DNA of 33,551 bases from Occallatibacter sp. (GCA_017883405.1 JADGNO010000089.1:1-33551); one strand, 5' to 3'; counted from the first letter of the stretch, positions 24,596 through 32,747 are shown. Translations and numbers: made by a program. The notes: a model not told the origin generated them from the letters alone.

Positions 24596-24997
24596 CTAAT
24601 GCGCCAGGAAATAAACGCCAATGCACACCAGCACGGCTGCTATCCAGCGGCGGCGATCCACATTTTCTTTGAGGAAGATTTTGGCTCCTGCGGCGTTGGT
24701 GACCAGAGTCAGCGAGGCTGAGGCGGGGGCCACCAATCCGAGCGGCAGATGGTTGAGCGCGTACAGCAACGAGAAAAATGCAAGCGCGAGAAATGTGACT
24801 CCGCCAAAGAATAGCGGGCAGGTAAGCACGGCGCGAATCGCTCCGGGCAGGCCGGAGTGCGCACGGATTTCATCGAGGTCGCCGATGGATTTCATGGCTG
24901 CCGCAGTCAAAATCTCTCCCACACTCGAGGCCAGAATGATGGCGGCGATCATGCCCGCGGCAGGCCAAAAGCCAACAGTTGAAGCAGGAACGATCAT
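24596..24997 (-). CDS. Half-size DMT/EamA-like membrane protein 1
   Basis: This 133-residue protein has about four membrane segments: around 'GFWPAAGMIAAIILASSVGE', 'FFGGVTFLALAFFSLLYAL', 'LGLVAPASASLTLVTNAAGA' and 'WIAAVLVCIGVYFLA'. It looks like half of a DMT/EamA transporter, in the size range of EmrE and ArnE/ArnF. The 'PLGLVAPASASLTLVTNA' and 'LKENVDRRRWIAAVLVCIGV' segments are typical EamA signatures. Its start overlaps the stop of the partner gene (ATGA at 24994-24997), so the two halves are probably made in equal amount and form a heterodimer. It ends directly at the heptamer repeat. It is downstream of hpnJ, so moving a hopanoid or its precursor across the membrane is plausible (inference). 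Confidence 0.85.
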   Translation of the reverse strand: MIVPASTVGFWPAAGMIAAIILASSVGEILTAAAMKSIGDLDEIRAHSGLPGAIRAVLTCPLFFGGVTFLALAFFSLLYALNHLPLGLVAPASASLTLVTNAAGAKIFLKENVDRRRWIAAVLVCIGVYFLAH

Positions 24998-25440
24998 CGC
25001 GCTTGCTCCTCTTCTGCCGGGACGGTGACTTGAGTAGCGGGGGGTGGGTGCTCGGTAAGCGATGGGCCCTGCGCGACAAATCCTACGCCAATGGTGATAA
25101 GCAGGCAGCCAAGCCAGCGTTGCACTGAGACGGCCTCATGCAAGGCAAAGCGCGAAAGCATCTCGACGATCATGTTGCCGAATGCCGTTGCCGGAAGTAC
25201 ATACGTAAGATCGGCCCAGGAAAGGGCAGTAAGGTAGCTGGCAAAAAATCCGATAAGCAATGCGATGCCAAGCGCGATCCATGGCGTGAACACCGCTGCA
25301 ATGAGCGAGGCCGGATGCGCGAGCGACACATTGGGAACCTGTTTCATCCCCATTGACAGGCAGGTATCGCCAAGTGGAGCGCAGACCGAAACCAGTCCCA
25401 GGATGGCATATTGGCGCGGCGAGAGTTTTTGGTGGGCCAT
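24994..25440 (-). CDS. Half-size DMT/EamA-like membrane protein 2
   Basis: This 148-residue protein has about four membrane segments ('ILGLVSVCAPLGDTCLSMG', 'TPWIALGIALLIGFFASYL', 'LTYVLPATAFGNMIVEML', 'WLGCLLITIGVGFVAQG') and a short acidic, Pro-rich tail. It pairs with the following gene through a 4-bp overlap. The two are similar in layout but clearly different in sequence, as in ArnE/ArnF-type heterodimers. The ATG at 25440 has no recognisable ribosome binding site. It lies 83 bp after hpnJ with a hairpin between them. No substrate can be read from the sequence. Confidence 0.85.
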   Translation of the reverse strand: MAHQKLSPRQYAILGLVSVCAPLGDTCLSMGMKQVPNVSLAHPASLIAAVFTPWIALGIALLIGFFASYLTALSWADLTYVLPATAFGNMIVEMLSRFALHEAVSVQRWLGCLLITIGVGFVAQGPSLTEHPPPATQVTVPAEEEQAR

Positions 25441-25465
25441 GTTTTAACGAACTTGAATTGATGCT

Positions 25466-25502
25466 GAAAGAAATTGAGGGCGGACGCCATAGCGCCGCCC
25501 TC
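25466..25502 (-). terminator. Hairpin between hpnJ and the DMT pair, possible terminator/attenuator
   Basis: GAGGGCGG (25476-25483) and CCGCCCTC (25495-25502) form a perfect 8-bp GC-rich stem with an 11-nt loop. On the minus strand the hairpin is followed by AATTTCTTT, a partly U-rich tail. It lies 21 bp after the hpnJ stop. It could end part of the hpnJ transcript and lower expression of the two membrane proteins. Confidence 0.55.
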
Positions 25503-25523
25503 GATTTGACGAAGCGGCCGTGG

Positions 25524-27002
25524 TTACGCGCCCGCGCTGACCGGCTTATTCGGATCGACCTTCTGGCTGCGCGAAACTTTAACCGCCTTGTTGCGCTGAG
25601 CGCGCAGCTTCATGAACGCTTTGGCTTCAACGTAGAGCCGCGGAATATCGCGATTCACTATTGCCTTCCACACCACGCGGAATGCAGCCTTGGGACGGAA
25701 GTAGTACTCGTCGTAGAAACGGTGAACCATTTCCATCACGTAGTCGGTAGGCAGGCCGGGGTACTCGATGTGCGCCATCTGGTGGCCGCCGCCATCTTCC
25801 ATCTTTTCGTTGGTGATGAACCCGTTCTTGGCGGCGTACTCATAGAACTCAGTGCCGGGATAAGCGTGGGCAACCGAGACCTGGATGGTCTCGCAATCAA
25901 GCGACTTGGCAAAGTTGATCGTGTTGCGGATCGATTCCTTTGTCTCGCCAGGTAAACCGAGAATAAAGTCGGCATGAATCGTCAGGCCGAGCGAGTGGCA
26001 GTCGCGCGCAAAGTCGCGTGCGCGTTCAACAGTGGCGCCCTTCTTGATGTTCTTGAGGATCTGCGGATCGCCAGACTCGAAGCCAACGATGAGCAGGCGG
26101 CAACCGGCTTCGCGCATGGCCTTCAAAGTGTCATAATCCGTGGTCACGCGCGACGTGCAGCTCCAGGTAATTCCGAGCGGCTTCAACTTTTCGCAGAGCT
26201 CGATGGTGCGGGCCTTCTGGATATTGAAGGTGTCGTCGTCAAAAAAGAACTCCTTCACCTCAGGGAAGTTCTCTTTGGCCCATTTCATTTCAGCAGCCAC
26301 GTCGTCGGTAGAGCGCTTGCGCCATGCATGTCCGCTGAGTGTTTGCGGCCACAGGCAGAAGGTACACTGCGCAGGGCAGCCGCGCGTGGAGTAGAGAGCG
26401 ATGTATGGATGCAGCAGGAAGGGCACGTTGTAGCGTGTCACGTCCATGTCGCGCTTGTAGATCTTGGTTGCCCACGGCATCGCGTCCAAGTCTTCAACCT
26501 GCGGGCGGTCGGGGTTGTGGACGATCTTGCCGTCCTTTTTGTAGCTGATGCCGAGAATTTCATTCAGCGGCTTGCCCTGGGCAAACTCAACCACGGAGAA
26601 ATCGAATTCGCGGCGACAGATGAAGTCCAGCACCGAGCACTCGTTCAGAGCGCGATCCGGATCGGTGGTTACCGGCGGGCCGACGAAAGCAATGCGGATA
26701 GAAGGATTGGCTTCCTTGATCGCCTCAGCCAGCCTCTGATCGCCTTCCCAGCCTACCGTCGAGGTAAACAGCACCAGGAACTCGTAGTCTTTGCAGATGT
26801 TAATGGTTTCTTCTGCGGAAACGTGGTGAGGCGGCGCATCGAGCACGCGGGAGCCCTCAAGCAGGCCGGCGGGGTAGGTGAGCCAAACCGGGTACCAGTA
26901 GGATTCAATTTCGCGCGTAGCGGGCCAGCGCGAACTCGCGCCACCGTCGAAATTTTCAAACGAAGGCGGGTTCAGTAAGAGTGTTTTCAGGGGCATAGAC
27001 AT
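25524..27002 (-). CDS. hpnJ: Hopanoid radical SAM protein HpnJ (B12-binding)
   Basis: This 492-residue protein has an N-terminal cobalamin-binding-like domain (from 'LLLNPPSFENFDGG' through about residue 150) and a radical SAM domain. The cluster motif CxxxCxxC is 'CPAQCTFC' (Cys209, Cys213, Cys216). Further radical SAM segments are 'EFFFDDDTFNI', 'IVGFESGDPQILK' and 'HADFILGLPGETKESI'. In Burkholderia HpnJ is needed to form the cyclitol ether head group of composite hopanoids. The annotated start at 27002 directly abuts GAAGGG; the ATG at 26996 is 6 nt after it and equally possible (490 residues). A TAGAAT hexamer ends 7 nt before 27002. HpnI and HpnK, its usual partners, are not in the window. 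Confidence 0.94.
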   Translation of the reverse strand: MSMPLKTLLLNPPSFENFDGGASSRWPATREIESYWYPVWLTYPAGLLEGSRVLDAPPHHVSAEETINICKDYEFLVLFTSTVGWEGDQRLAEAIKEANPSIRIAFVGPPVTTDPDRALNECSVLDFICRREFDFSVVEFAQGKPLNEILGISYKKDGKIVHNPDRPQVEDLDAMPWATKIYKRDMDVTRYNVPFLLHPYIALYSTRGCPAQCTFCLWPQTLSGHAWRKRSTDDVAAEMKWAKENFPEVKEFFFDDDTFNIQKARTIELCEKLKPLGITWSCTSRVTTDYDTLKAMREAGCRLLIVGFESGDPQILKNIKKGATVERARDFARDCHSLGLTIHADFILGLPGETKESIRNTINFAKSLDCETIQVSVAHAYPGTEFYEYAAKNGFITNEKMEDGGGHQMAHIEYPGLPTDYVMEMVHRFYDEYYFRPKAAFRVVWKAIVNRDIPRLYVEAKAFMKLRAQRNKAVKVSRSQKVDPNKPVSAGA

Positions 27003-27009
27003 CCCTTCT

Positions 27010-27015
27010 ATTCTA
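27010..27015 (-). promoter_or_regulatory. Candidate -10 element of hpnJ
   Basis: TAGAAT on the minus strand ends 7 nt before the hpnJ ATG at 27002, so the mRNA could begin at that codon. No -35 hexamer matches at the normal distance. The 260-bp gap from here to the TolC stop otherwise shows only a weak GGGGA/TCCCC hairpin (27071-27087). Confidence 0.35.
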
Positions 27016-27262
27016 GCATTCAGGCAGTTTTTCCCACCGAATTCTAAGGGTTGTTTCGCATCCCGGTTCCGGGGAAGATACGTCCCCCCGCGGCCTTGGC
27101 AAGTTGTTGAAAAAAAGTCAGATACAGCCGACCGAAATGGCAGAGTGATTCAACCGAGCAGGCGGAGCTCGTCTCTTGTTTTTAGACGCGACTGAGCACC
27201 GGGTGGGTTCAATATGAATGCAGCTTGGCATTAGCGCGGGTTAGCTTCAATGCAATTCGACC

Positions 27263-28627
27263 TTAGTGGAGCTCGTCGAGCCAGTCCTGCATGTGACCCA
27301 GCGCTCGCAACAGGTTCAGGCGCGCTTTGCTCAGGTTCAGATCGGCGTCCAGGGATTCCTGATAGTTCTGACGCTCGTCGATGCGGGCTTGTTGCTCGGC
27401 TTTGGGTGCCAACTGTGCGGGCGCACCCGGACCTGCGCCACCGCCATTTCCAAGTTCAAGCTGTGCCTCTATGGTCTTTAACTGTTCATCGGAGATCTGC
27501 TTCTTCAGGCTGGCGACTTCTGCCTGGGCGTCGAGTTCGCGCAGTGTTCCGTTAAGGGTCGCAATCTGGACGTTGTTTTGCTGCTCAGTCTGTTCGGCCT
27601 CAACTTTGGCGCGCAGTGCTTCAGCGGTAGACTGTAGGGCCTTGTCGCGGGCACCCCAGTCAAACAGCGGTACGCGGATGGAAAAACCGGAGCTGAAGTT
27701 ATTTGCGGGAAGCGGCTGCGCGTAGTACTTGTTGATGTTGTTCAACAGCGTAGTGTTGCGGTTGTACTGAATGCCAAAGCCGACTTCCGGATACATCCGC
27801 TTGTGTTGCCGATCGCCTCTGGCAACGAACTCTTTTGATAGCGCCAGGAAGTTTGCAGATTGAATGCCGGCGAGTTGTTTTGCTTCACTCGCTTTCACGG
27901 CCGGAATGGCGGGAATGCTGGCGTGATCGGTGACGATGGCGGCGACGGGCATTCCAGTCAGGGCAGACAATTGTTGCGCAACGGTGCTGGCGCGCGTCTC
28001 AAGATGCAGGCGCTTGAGTTTTAATTGGGCGGCTGTGAGCTTTGCCTGCAAAAGTTCGCTGAGCGGATCAACGCCTGCTTCCGCGCGCTGCTGCTCAATG
28101 TCTGTAAGCCGGTTGGCGAACGATTCCTGCTGCTTTACCGTAGCCAACTCCTGGTTCAAGGTGTCGAGTTCTATGTAGGCCGTTGAAGTATCGAGAGCAA
28201 CCTGCTCGTGAGCATCCTTAAGATTAGCGAGCGCGGCATTCACCCCGGCTCGCGCAGCATGGATGAATTGAACCTGGGGCAGGCTGAAGACCAGTGACGT
28301 TACATTTGCTTCCCATATAGTCGGCAAATTTCCTGTGAAGCCAATGCTCGGGAATGCGGGGAGACCTGAACCGAAAGCGATGGTCGGAATGAACGCGTCC
28401 CGGCTTTGTGCCAGCGCTGCGCGCGCTTTGTCGAGATCCGCCTGCGCTGTCTTAACTTGTCCGCAGTTCTTTGACGCCATGTCGACCAGCGTGGCAAGCG
28501 ATACCTGGGCCGGCAACAGATCAGGCGCGACAGTAATTGCAAGTCCAGCGAGTATGAGCGTCAAAACTCTGCGCTGCGCGGTCCGCCGATATTTAATCCA
28601 GGTCTTCAATACATTTATTCCGATCAA
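27263..28627 (-). CDS. TolC-family outer membrane efflux protein
   Basis: This protein of about 454 residues has the long alternating-helix pattern of TolC-type channels. It begins with a hydrophobic signal segment ('RVLTLILAGLAITVAPDLLPAQ'). Two repeated coiled-coil halves are visible, with segments such as 'QADLDKARAALAQSRDAFIP', 'IELDTLNQELATVKQQESFA', 'GFSIRVPLFDWGARDK' and 'ADLNLSKARLNLLRALGHM'. It forms the outer-membrane duct of an export complex. The TTG at 28627 overlaps the stop of the TPR gene by 3 bp; a TTG at 28609 is another option, and neither has a good ribosome binding site. It is the last gene of the HlyD-TPR-TolC operon. Confidence 0.9.
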   Translation of the reverse strand: MIGINVLKTWIKYRRTAQRRVLTLILAGLAITVAPDLLPAQVSLATLVDMASKNCGQVKTAQADLDKARAALAQSRDAFIPTIAFGSGLPAFPSIGFTGNLPTIWEANVTSLVFSLPQVQFIHAARAGVNAALANLKDAHEQVALDTSTAYIELDTLNQELATVKQQESFANRLTDIEQQRAEAGVDPLSELLQAKLTAAQLKLKRLHLETRASTVAQQLSALTGMPVAAIVTDHASIPAIPAVKASEAKQLAGIQSANFLALSKEFVARGDRQHKRMYPEVGFGIQYNRNTTLLNNINKYYAQPLPANNFSSGFSIRVPLFDWGARDKALQSTAEALRAKVEAEQTEQQNNVQIATLNGTLRELDAQAEVASLKKQISDEQLKTIEAQLELGNGGGAGPGAPAQLAPKAEQQARIDERQNYQESLDADLNLSKARLNLLRALGHMQDWLDELH

Positions 28628-29622
28628 CGATTGAATTCGAGCGCTGGTTTGTAATCGTGCGCGAGCGCCAACGCCGCGGCAATTTCCTGTTGAGCCCCGC
28701 TTGAATCGCCGAGTTGCTTTTTTATTTTCGCTAGCCGCACATGCGCTTCAAAGGCCGGCCCTTCCTCGGTCATTGTAGGGCTGGCCAGGTATTCCTCAAG
28801 CAGCCGCGCGGCTGTTCCCGGGTCAAGCTTGCCATCAATCAGCACGCCCGCGCCGTCGTACAGGGCAATGGTTGCGCGTGGGTCTTTGCGCGCCAAGCCT
28901 TCAGCGCTATGGAGTGCCGCCTGCATGTCGGCGTAACGTTTGCGCGTGCGATAGAAGCTGGCTAGCACGGTCCAGCGCAGAGCGGGATGAGTGGCTGTTG
29001 CGATGGCTTCTTTGTATTCGCGTTCTGCGGTGTCGTAGTCGCTGCGCGATTCTGCAATGCGCGCGCGCAACTGGTGTGCCCGGGACACTTCAACGCTATC
29101 TAGCTGCTGCGCGACTTTCTCAGCCTTATCTAGACCGCCGCCGATCATGCCGGGGGCCGACTTGTAAAATTCGCCAAGATCCATCAGCGCTTCACCGCTG
29201 TGTGGATTGAGCCGTGCAGCCGCTTCAAATTCCACCAGCACGCGCTTGCCCAGGCCGTAGGCACTGGTGAAAATCACGTGTTCCGCCTTCAGCCCCAGCG
29301 CTCGGCCGAGCCACATGTGATACGCGGAGTTTTGACTGTCGAGCTGCGTTGCCTGCTCGCACTCCGCCACGGCTTTGTCCCACTGCTGCAGCGCGAAATG
29401 AACACGGCAGGCAAGGTTCTGCGCGTCGGCTGTCGCGCCGCCGTTTGCGGGCAGGGAACTAATCTGCTGCAGCGCCTTGTCGGCTTCGCCAGCTTGAAAA
29501 ACCTGGTCGGCCTGCACAAGCGACTGGGTGACGGTGGCTCCGTATGCGTGGCACGGAGCTACGATTGCTGCTGCCAGCAACCCAAATGCGAGACTCGCGA
29601 ATTGCGCTAACCGTTTTCTCAC
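28624..29622 (-). CDS. Exported tetratricopeptide-repeat protein
   Basis: This 332-residue protein has a signal peptide ('RLAQFASLAFGLLAAAIVAP', likely cut after CHA). Several TPR-like helical pairs follow, for example 'ADQVFQAGEADKALQQISSL', 'VHFALQQWDKAVAECEQATQ', 'LRARIAESRSDYDTAEREYK' and 'RLAKIKKQLGDSSGAQQEIA'. TPR proteins are protein-binding scaffolds. Its gene lies between the adaptor and the outer-membrane channel with overlaps at both ends (GTGA and TTGA). A periplasmic role in assembling or stabilising the export complex is therefore likely (inference). The GTG start at 29622 has AAGG about 7 nt upstream. Confidence 0.85.
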   Translation of the reverse strand: MRKRLAQFASLAFGLLAAAIVAPCHAYGATVTQSLVQADQVFQAGEADKALQQISSLPANGGATADAQNLACRVHFALQQWDKAVAECEQATQLDSQNSAYHMWLGRALGLKAEHVIFTSAYGLGKRVLVEFEAAARLNPHSGEALMDLGEFYKSAPGMIGGGLDKAEKVAQQLDSVEVSRAHQLRARIAESRSDYDTAEREYKEAIATATHPALRWTVLASFYRTRKRYADMQAALHSAEGLARKDPRATIALYDGAGVLIDGKLDPGTAARLLEEYLASPTMTEEGPAFEAHVRLAKIKKQLGDSSGAQQEIAAALALAHDYKPALEFNR

Positions 29623-30863
29623 CGCACGACCTTGATGGGAACGCCTTCCTGCAAAGGCTGCGCGCTAAGTGAAGCGGTCGCCACTTGATCGCCGTCTTTC
29701 AAGCCGCTCAGAATAGCCACTCGCGTCAGGTTCACAATTCCAGTTACAACGGGCGCCCGCTCCAGGGTGTTGCCTGAGACTTTGAAAACGTAAGGCTGAC
29801 CGTTCTGTGAAAACAGCGCCTCACGCGGAATGCTCATCACACCCGGTTCGCTGGAAGTGGTCACCGTTACATTCACGTTCGTATCGGGCAGCAGCGTTCC
29901 ATCGGCGTCGTCGATGGATATGAGCACCTGGCCCACGTGACGTGTGCCGTAAGTGACGACCGTGATGGGAGGACGATCAACGTGTCCGTGCCATTCCTTG
30001 CCGGGCTTGGCGTCCCATTTGATAACGATCTTTTGACCCGCAGCAAGGCGACCGATATCGGGTTCGTCAAAGTAAGCGCGAACGCGTTCCTTGGTCAAGT
30101 CAGCCATTTTGAGAATCAGTTTGCCCTGCTCGGCAAATTCAGTCCGAGACACCTCAACGTCGAAGACGGTGCCGGCAGCCGGAGCGCGAGGAGCCATCTT
30201 TTCCACCACACTGCGAGCCGCTGCAAGATTGGCTTCAGCGTCGGCAAGGGACGCGCGAGCCCTTTCCACGTCGGCCTGCGAGTAGCGGTTGGTGGAGGCA
30301 ATCTGAGACGCGTTCAGGCTGGCTTCGGCCGTTTGCAATCGCGAGCGCGCTGCCGCCACTTCGCCGGCGGAGGCTGCGCCGGTGGAGTTGAGGCGCGTTA
30401 GAGCGTCGAGATCGCGCTGTGCCTGGTCGCGGTCAAGTTTGGCGCGAGTCAGGTCGGCGGCTGCCATCTGCTGCTGTTCCTGGGTGCCATTGTGCAGAGC
30501 GGCATCGAGCGCAGCCTGGGCCGTTTTTACACCCGAAAGTGCGGTTGCTTCATGCGCGCGGGCGTCAACATCATCGAGGGCAAGCAGCAACTGGCCGGGT
30601 TTTACCGTGTCGCCAGGCATAACGTTTACGGACTTTACAGTGCTGGAGAGGGGGCTGTAAAAGTCGTATTCGGCGTTCGGTTCTACGTGCCCATTAGTGC
30701 TGATGGTCATGCGCAGCTCTTCGTGCCCTACCTCAGCAACGCGCACTGTGAGCTGTTCTCTGAGAAGGTAGCGCGTTACGAAGAAAACGATGACGAGAAT
30801 GAGGCCGAGACTTCTCCACAACCAAAGCCGGAGCCGGTTCGAGCGATTTTTGTCTTCTGCCAT
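29619..30863 (-). CDS. HlyD/RND-type periplasmic adaptor (membrane fusion protein)
   Basis: This 414-residue adaptor has one N-terminal membrane anchor ('LWRSLGLILVIVFFVTRYLL'). A split lipoyl domain follows ('VKSVNVMPGDTVKPGQLLLALDD' pairs with 'GTVFDVEVSRTEFAEQGKLI'). A long coiled-coil hairpin of about 110 residues is rich in Ala, Gln and Asp. The beta-barrel and membrane-proximal parts follow ('DTNVNVTVTTSSEPGVMSIP', 'ALFSQNGQPYVFKVSG'). Such adaptors join an inner-membrane transporter to TolC. The first gene of its operon, it is followed by the TPR protein and TolC. No RND, ABC or MFS pump gene is in this operon. A TATACT -10-like hexamer lies at 30880-30885. Confidence 0.9.
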   Translation of the reverse strand: MAEDKNRSNRLRLWLWRSLGLILVIVFFVTRYLLREQLTVRVAEVGHEELRMTISTNGHVEPNAEYDFYSPLSSTVKSVNVMPGDTVKPGQLLLALDDVDARAHEATALSGVKTAQAALDAALHNGTQEQQQMAAADLTRAKLDRDQAQRDLDALTRLNSTGAASAGEVAAARSRLQTAEASLNASQIASTNRYSQADVERARASLADAEANLAAARSVVEKMAPRAPAAGTVFDVEVSRTEFAEQGKLILKMADLTKERVRAYFDEPDIGRLAAGQKIVIKWDAKPGKEWHGHVDRPPITVVTYGTRHVGQVLISIDDADGTLLPDTNVNVTVTTSSEPGVMSIPREALFSQNGQPYVFKVSGNTLERAPVVTGIVNLTRVAILSGLKDGDQVATASLSAQPLQEGVPIKVVR

Positions 30864-30879
30864 TTAGCTAACCAAGGTC

Positions 30880-30885
30880 AGTATA
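30880..30885 (-). promoter_or_regulatory. Candidate -10 element for the HlyD-TPR-TolC operon
   Basis: TATACT on the minus strand ends 16 nt before the adaptor ATG. Expected leader is about 10 nt. A weak -35-like TTAAAC lies about 18 nt upstream. It lies in the divergent gap shared with queF. Confidence 0.35.
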
Positions 30886-30986
30886 TAAGACTCGCAAACA
30901 TGGGTTTAAGAGTCAAAAAAATACCGCGTCGGCATTACTTTGCGTATTCCCGCCGTCGGGGCTGCGGGGCCGGAACTGGCCCTGAG

Positions 30987-30992
30987 TACAAT
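30987..30992 (+). promoter_or_regulatory. Candidate -10 element of queF, implying a leaderless start
   Basis: TACAAT ends 6 nt before the queF ATG at 30999, and there is no ribosome binding site between them. The -35 region is GC-rich without a consensus match. Confidence 0.4.
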
Positions 30993-30998
30993 ACAGAC

Positions 30999-31409
30999 AT
31001 GGCCGCAGGAACCACGAACGATCCCCGCTATACCGACGAACACGCCAAGGCGGGTCTCGACTTTAAATTTCCAGCAATCGAGACCTGGCAAAACCAATTT
31101 CCGGGGTACGAAATACTTATTGATGACCCGGAGTTGACCTCTGTGTGTCCCAAGACCGGCTTGCCCGACTTCGGAGTTCTCACCATCCGTTATATGCCGC
31201 GCGAGCGCTGCCTGGAATTGAAATCGCTTAAGGAATACCTGTTCTGCTATCGCAACCTTGGAATTTTTCAGGAGAACATCGTTAACCAGGTGCTGGAAGA
31301 TGTGGCGAAAGCCTGCGATCCGGTTTGGGCTGTGGTCCGCGGAGAGTTCAGGCCGCGCGGCGGCATTGGCACTACGGTTGAGGCTCGCTGGCCGCGGCCG
31401 ACCGCTTGA
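30999..31409 (+). CDS. queF: NADPH-dependent 7-cyano-7-deazaguanine reductase
   Basis: This 136-residue enzyme reduces the nitrile of preQ0 to preQ1 in queuosine (tRNA modification) synthesis. It is the short, unimodal QueF type of the T-fold family. The active-site Cys50 and Asp57 are in 'TSVCPKTGLPDFGV', and the family motif follows as 'ELKSLKEYLFCYRNLGIFQE'. The frame is open far upstream to 30492, but that stretch lies antisense to the adaptor gene and lacks family similarity. ATG 30999 gives the normal size. No other queuosine gene is nearby, so its location here seems unrelated to the hopanoid genes. Confidence 0.95.
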   Translation: MAAGTTNDPRYTDEHAKAGLDFKFPAIETWQNQFPGYEILIDDPELTSVCPKTGLPDFGVLTIRYMPRERCLELKSLKEYLFCYRNLGIFQENIVNQVLEDVAKACDPVWAVVRGEFRPRGGIGTTVEARWPRPTA

Positions 31410-31502
31410 GAGCGGACGCAACTCGGTCTGCCATCGGTTCGAAGTTTTAACTCGATTTGATATTCGTTGTAGCGCCAGCGGATTTTAGCGGGAAAGATCT
31501 GA

Positions 31503-32747
31503 TTGCCCACTACCACCTCATTGACTCGAGACCGCTTCAGTCCTGCAATGGGCACCTTTCTGTTGCTCATCGGGCTCAATCTGCTGAACTACATTGATCG
31601 ATACATCCTGCCTGGGGCGCAACCGCTCATCCAACGTGAATTCCACTCTACCGACGAGCAGATGGGCGCTCTGACCACGGCAATGTTTTTCGTCTACATG
31701 CTTGCCGCACCGGCCACCGGTTGGCTGGGCGATCGCATGAGCCGCAAGCCGCTCATCATCGCGGGCGCTGTTTTGTGGAGCCTGGCCACGCTGGCCACCA
31801 TTTGGGTGCATAGCTACTGGATGTTCTATCTGCGGCAGGCGTTCGTCGGCATTGGAGAAGCGACGTTCGTGGTTTACGCGCCGGCAGTGCTTTCAGATTT
31901 TTACGCCGAGAACGAACGCAATCGCATCCTGTCGATCTTTTATGTCGCGATCCCGGTGGGAGCGGCGCTCGGTTACGTTGCCGGCGGAGCCATGGGGTCA
32001 GCGTGGGGGTGGCGAGCGCCGTTTCTCATCTGCGCGATTCCAGGATTGGTGATCGCTGCGCTTTACATGGCGTTTGGACGCGAGCCGGTGCGTGGTTCTT
32101 CAGACCATTTGCACGCCACTCCGAACCGATCAACCGTATTCGGCCTGTTCAAGAATCCTGCGTTCCTTACCGGCACCATGGGGCTTGCTATGCTGACCTT
32201 CGCCATGGGCGGAATTTCTGCATGGATGCCCACGTTTCTGCATCGTAACGCCGGCTTGTCCGTAGCCAACGCCAGCCTGACCGTCGGGGGCGTCACCGTC
32301 ATCGATGGGATCGCCGGAACGCTTATCGGCGGCTGGCTGGCGCAGCGATGGCTGCGCACGAACCATCGTGCGCTTTATTTGCTCTCATTCTGGAGCGTGG
32401 TGCTGACGCTGCCATGCGGCGCAATGGTATTTTTCGGGCCGAAGGCGTTTGCGATCCCGGCGTTGTTCGCGGCGGAGTTTTTTCTTTTTTTGAACACGGG
32501 GCCGCTGAACACGGCGATTGTAAATTCCGTGTCGGCGCCCGTGCGAGCCACTGCGATTTCAATTAATTTGCTGTGTATTCATTTCTTCGGCGACACATTT
32601 TCGCCGCAGATCATCGGCGCCATTTCAGACCGGACTAATCTCGCCATAGGGCTCGGCGCAACGCTCGTCTTCCTGGTCGTCTCGGCGGTAATCCTGATAG
32701 CAGGAGCCCGCTTTGCGCCTCCATTGGAAGAAACTTCCGCCGTCTAA
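31503..32747 (+). CDS. MFS transporter, Spinster-like
   Basis: This 414-residue major facilitator protein has about twelve membrane segments. Motif A is 'GWLGDRMSRKPLI' between segments 2 and 3. The stretch 'RQAFVGIGEATFVVYAPAVL' followed by 'RILSIFYVAIPVGAALGYVAGG' closely resembles the Spinster (Spns) family, whose animal members export sphingosine 1-phosphate or lysophospholipids. 'NYIDRYILPG' after the first segment also fits. The TTG start at 31503 has GGGAAAG 6 nt upstream; ATG 31548 is the alternative. It stands between queF and a lipid-type glycosyltransferase. A lipid-like substrate is suggested by the family resemblance and place, not shown by sequence. Confidence 0.88.
   Translation: MPTTTSLTRDRFSPAMGTFLLLIGLNLLNYIDRYILPGAQPLIQREFHSTDEQMGALTTAMFFVYMLAAPATGWLGDRMSRKPLIIAGAVLWSLATLATIWVHSYWMFYLRQAFVGIGEATFVVYAPAVLSDFYAENERNRILSIFYVAIPVGAALGYVAGGAMGSAWGWRAPFLICAIPGLVIAALYMAFGREPVRGSSDHLHATPNRSTVFGLFKNPAFLTGTMGLAMLTFAMGGISAWMPTFLHRNAGLSVANASLTVGGVTVIDGIAGTLIGGWLAQRWLRTNHRALYLLSFWSVVLTLPCGAMVFFGPKAFAIPALFAAEFFLFLNTGPLNTAIVNSVSAPVRATAISINLLCIHFFGDTFSPQIIGAISDRTNLAIGLGATLVFLVVSAVILIAGARFAPPLEETSAV

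Noticed and set aside
25974-26978. A 334-codon open frame on the plus strand opposite hpnJ
   Set aside because: It is antisense to clear HpnJ coding sequence, without domain motifs or a ribosome binding site.
27071-27087. GGGGA/TCCCC hairpin upstream of hpnJ
   Set aside because: It has only a 5-bp stem and no U-tract on either strand, so no terminator or riboswitch is supported.
27170-27195. CGTCT/AGACG hairpin after the TolC gene
   Set aside because: The 5-bp stem has a 9-nt loop containing the T-run itself, so it does not look like an intrinsic terminator.
30492-30998. Upstream extension of queF
   Set aside because: It runs antisense to the adaptor gene and QueF has its normal length from ATG 30999.
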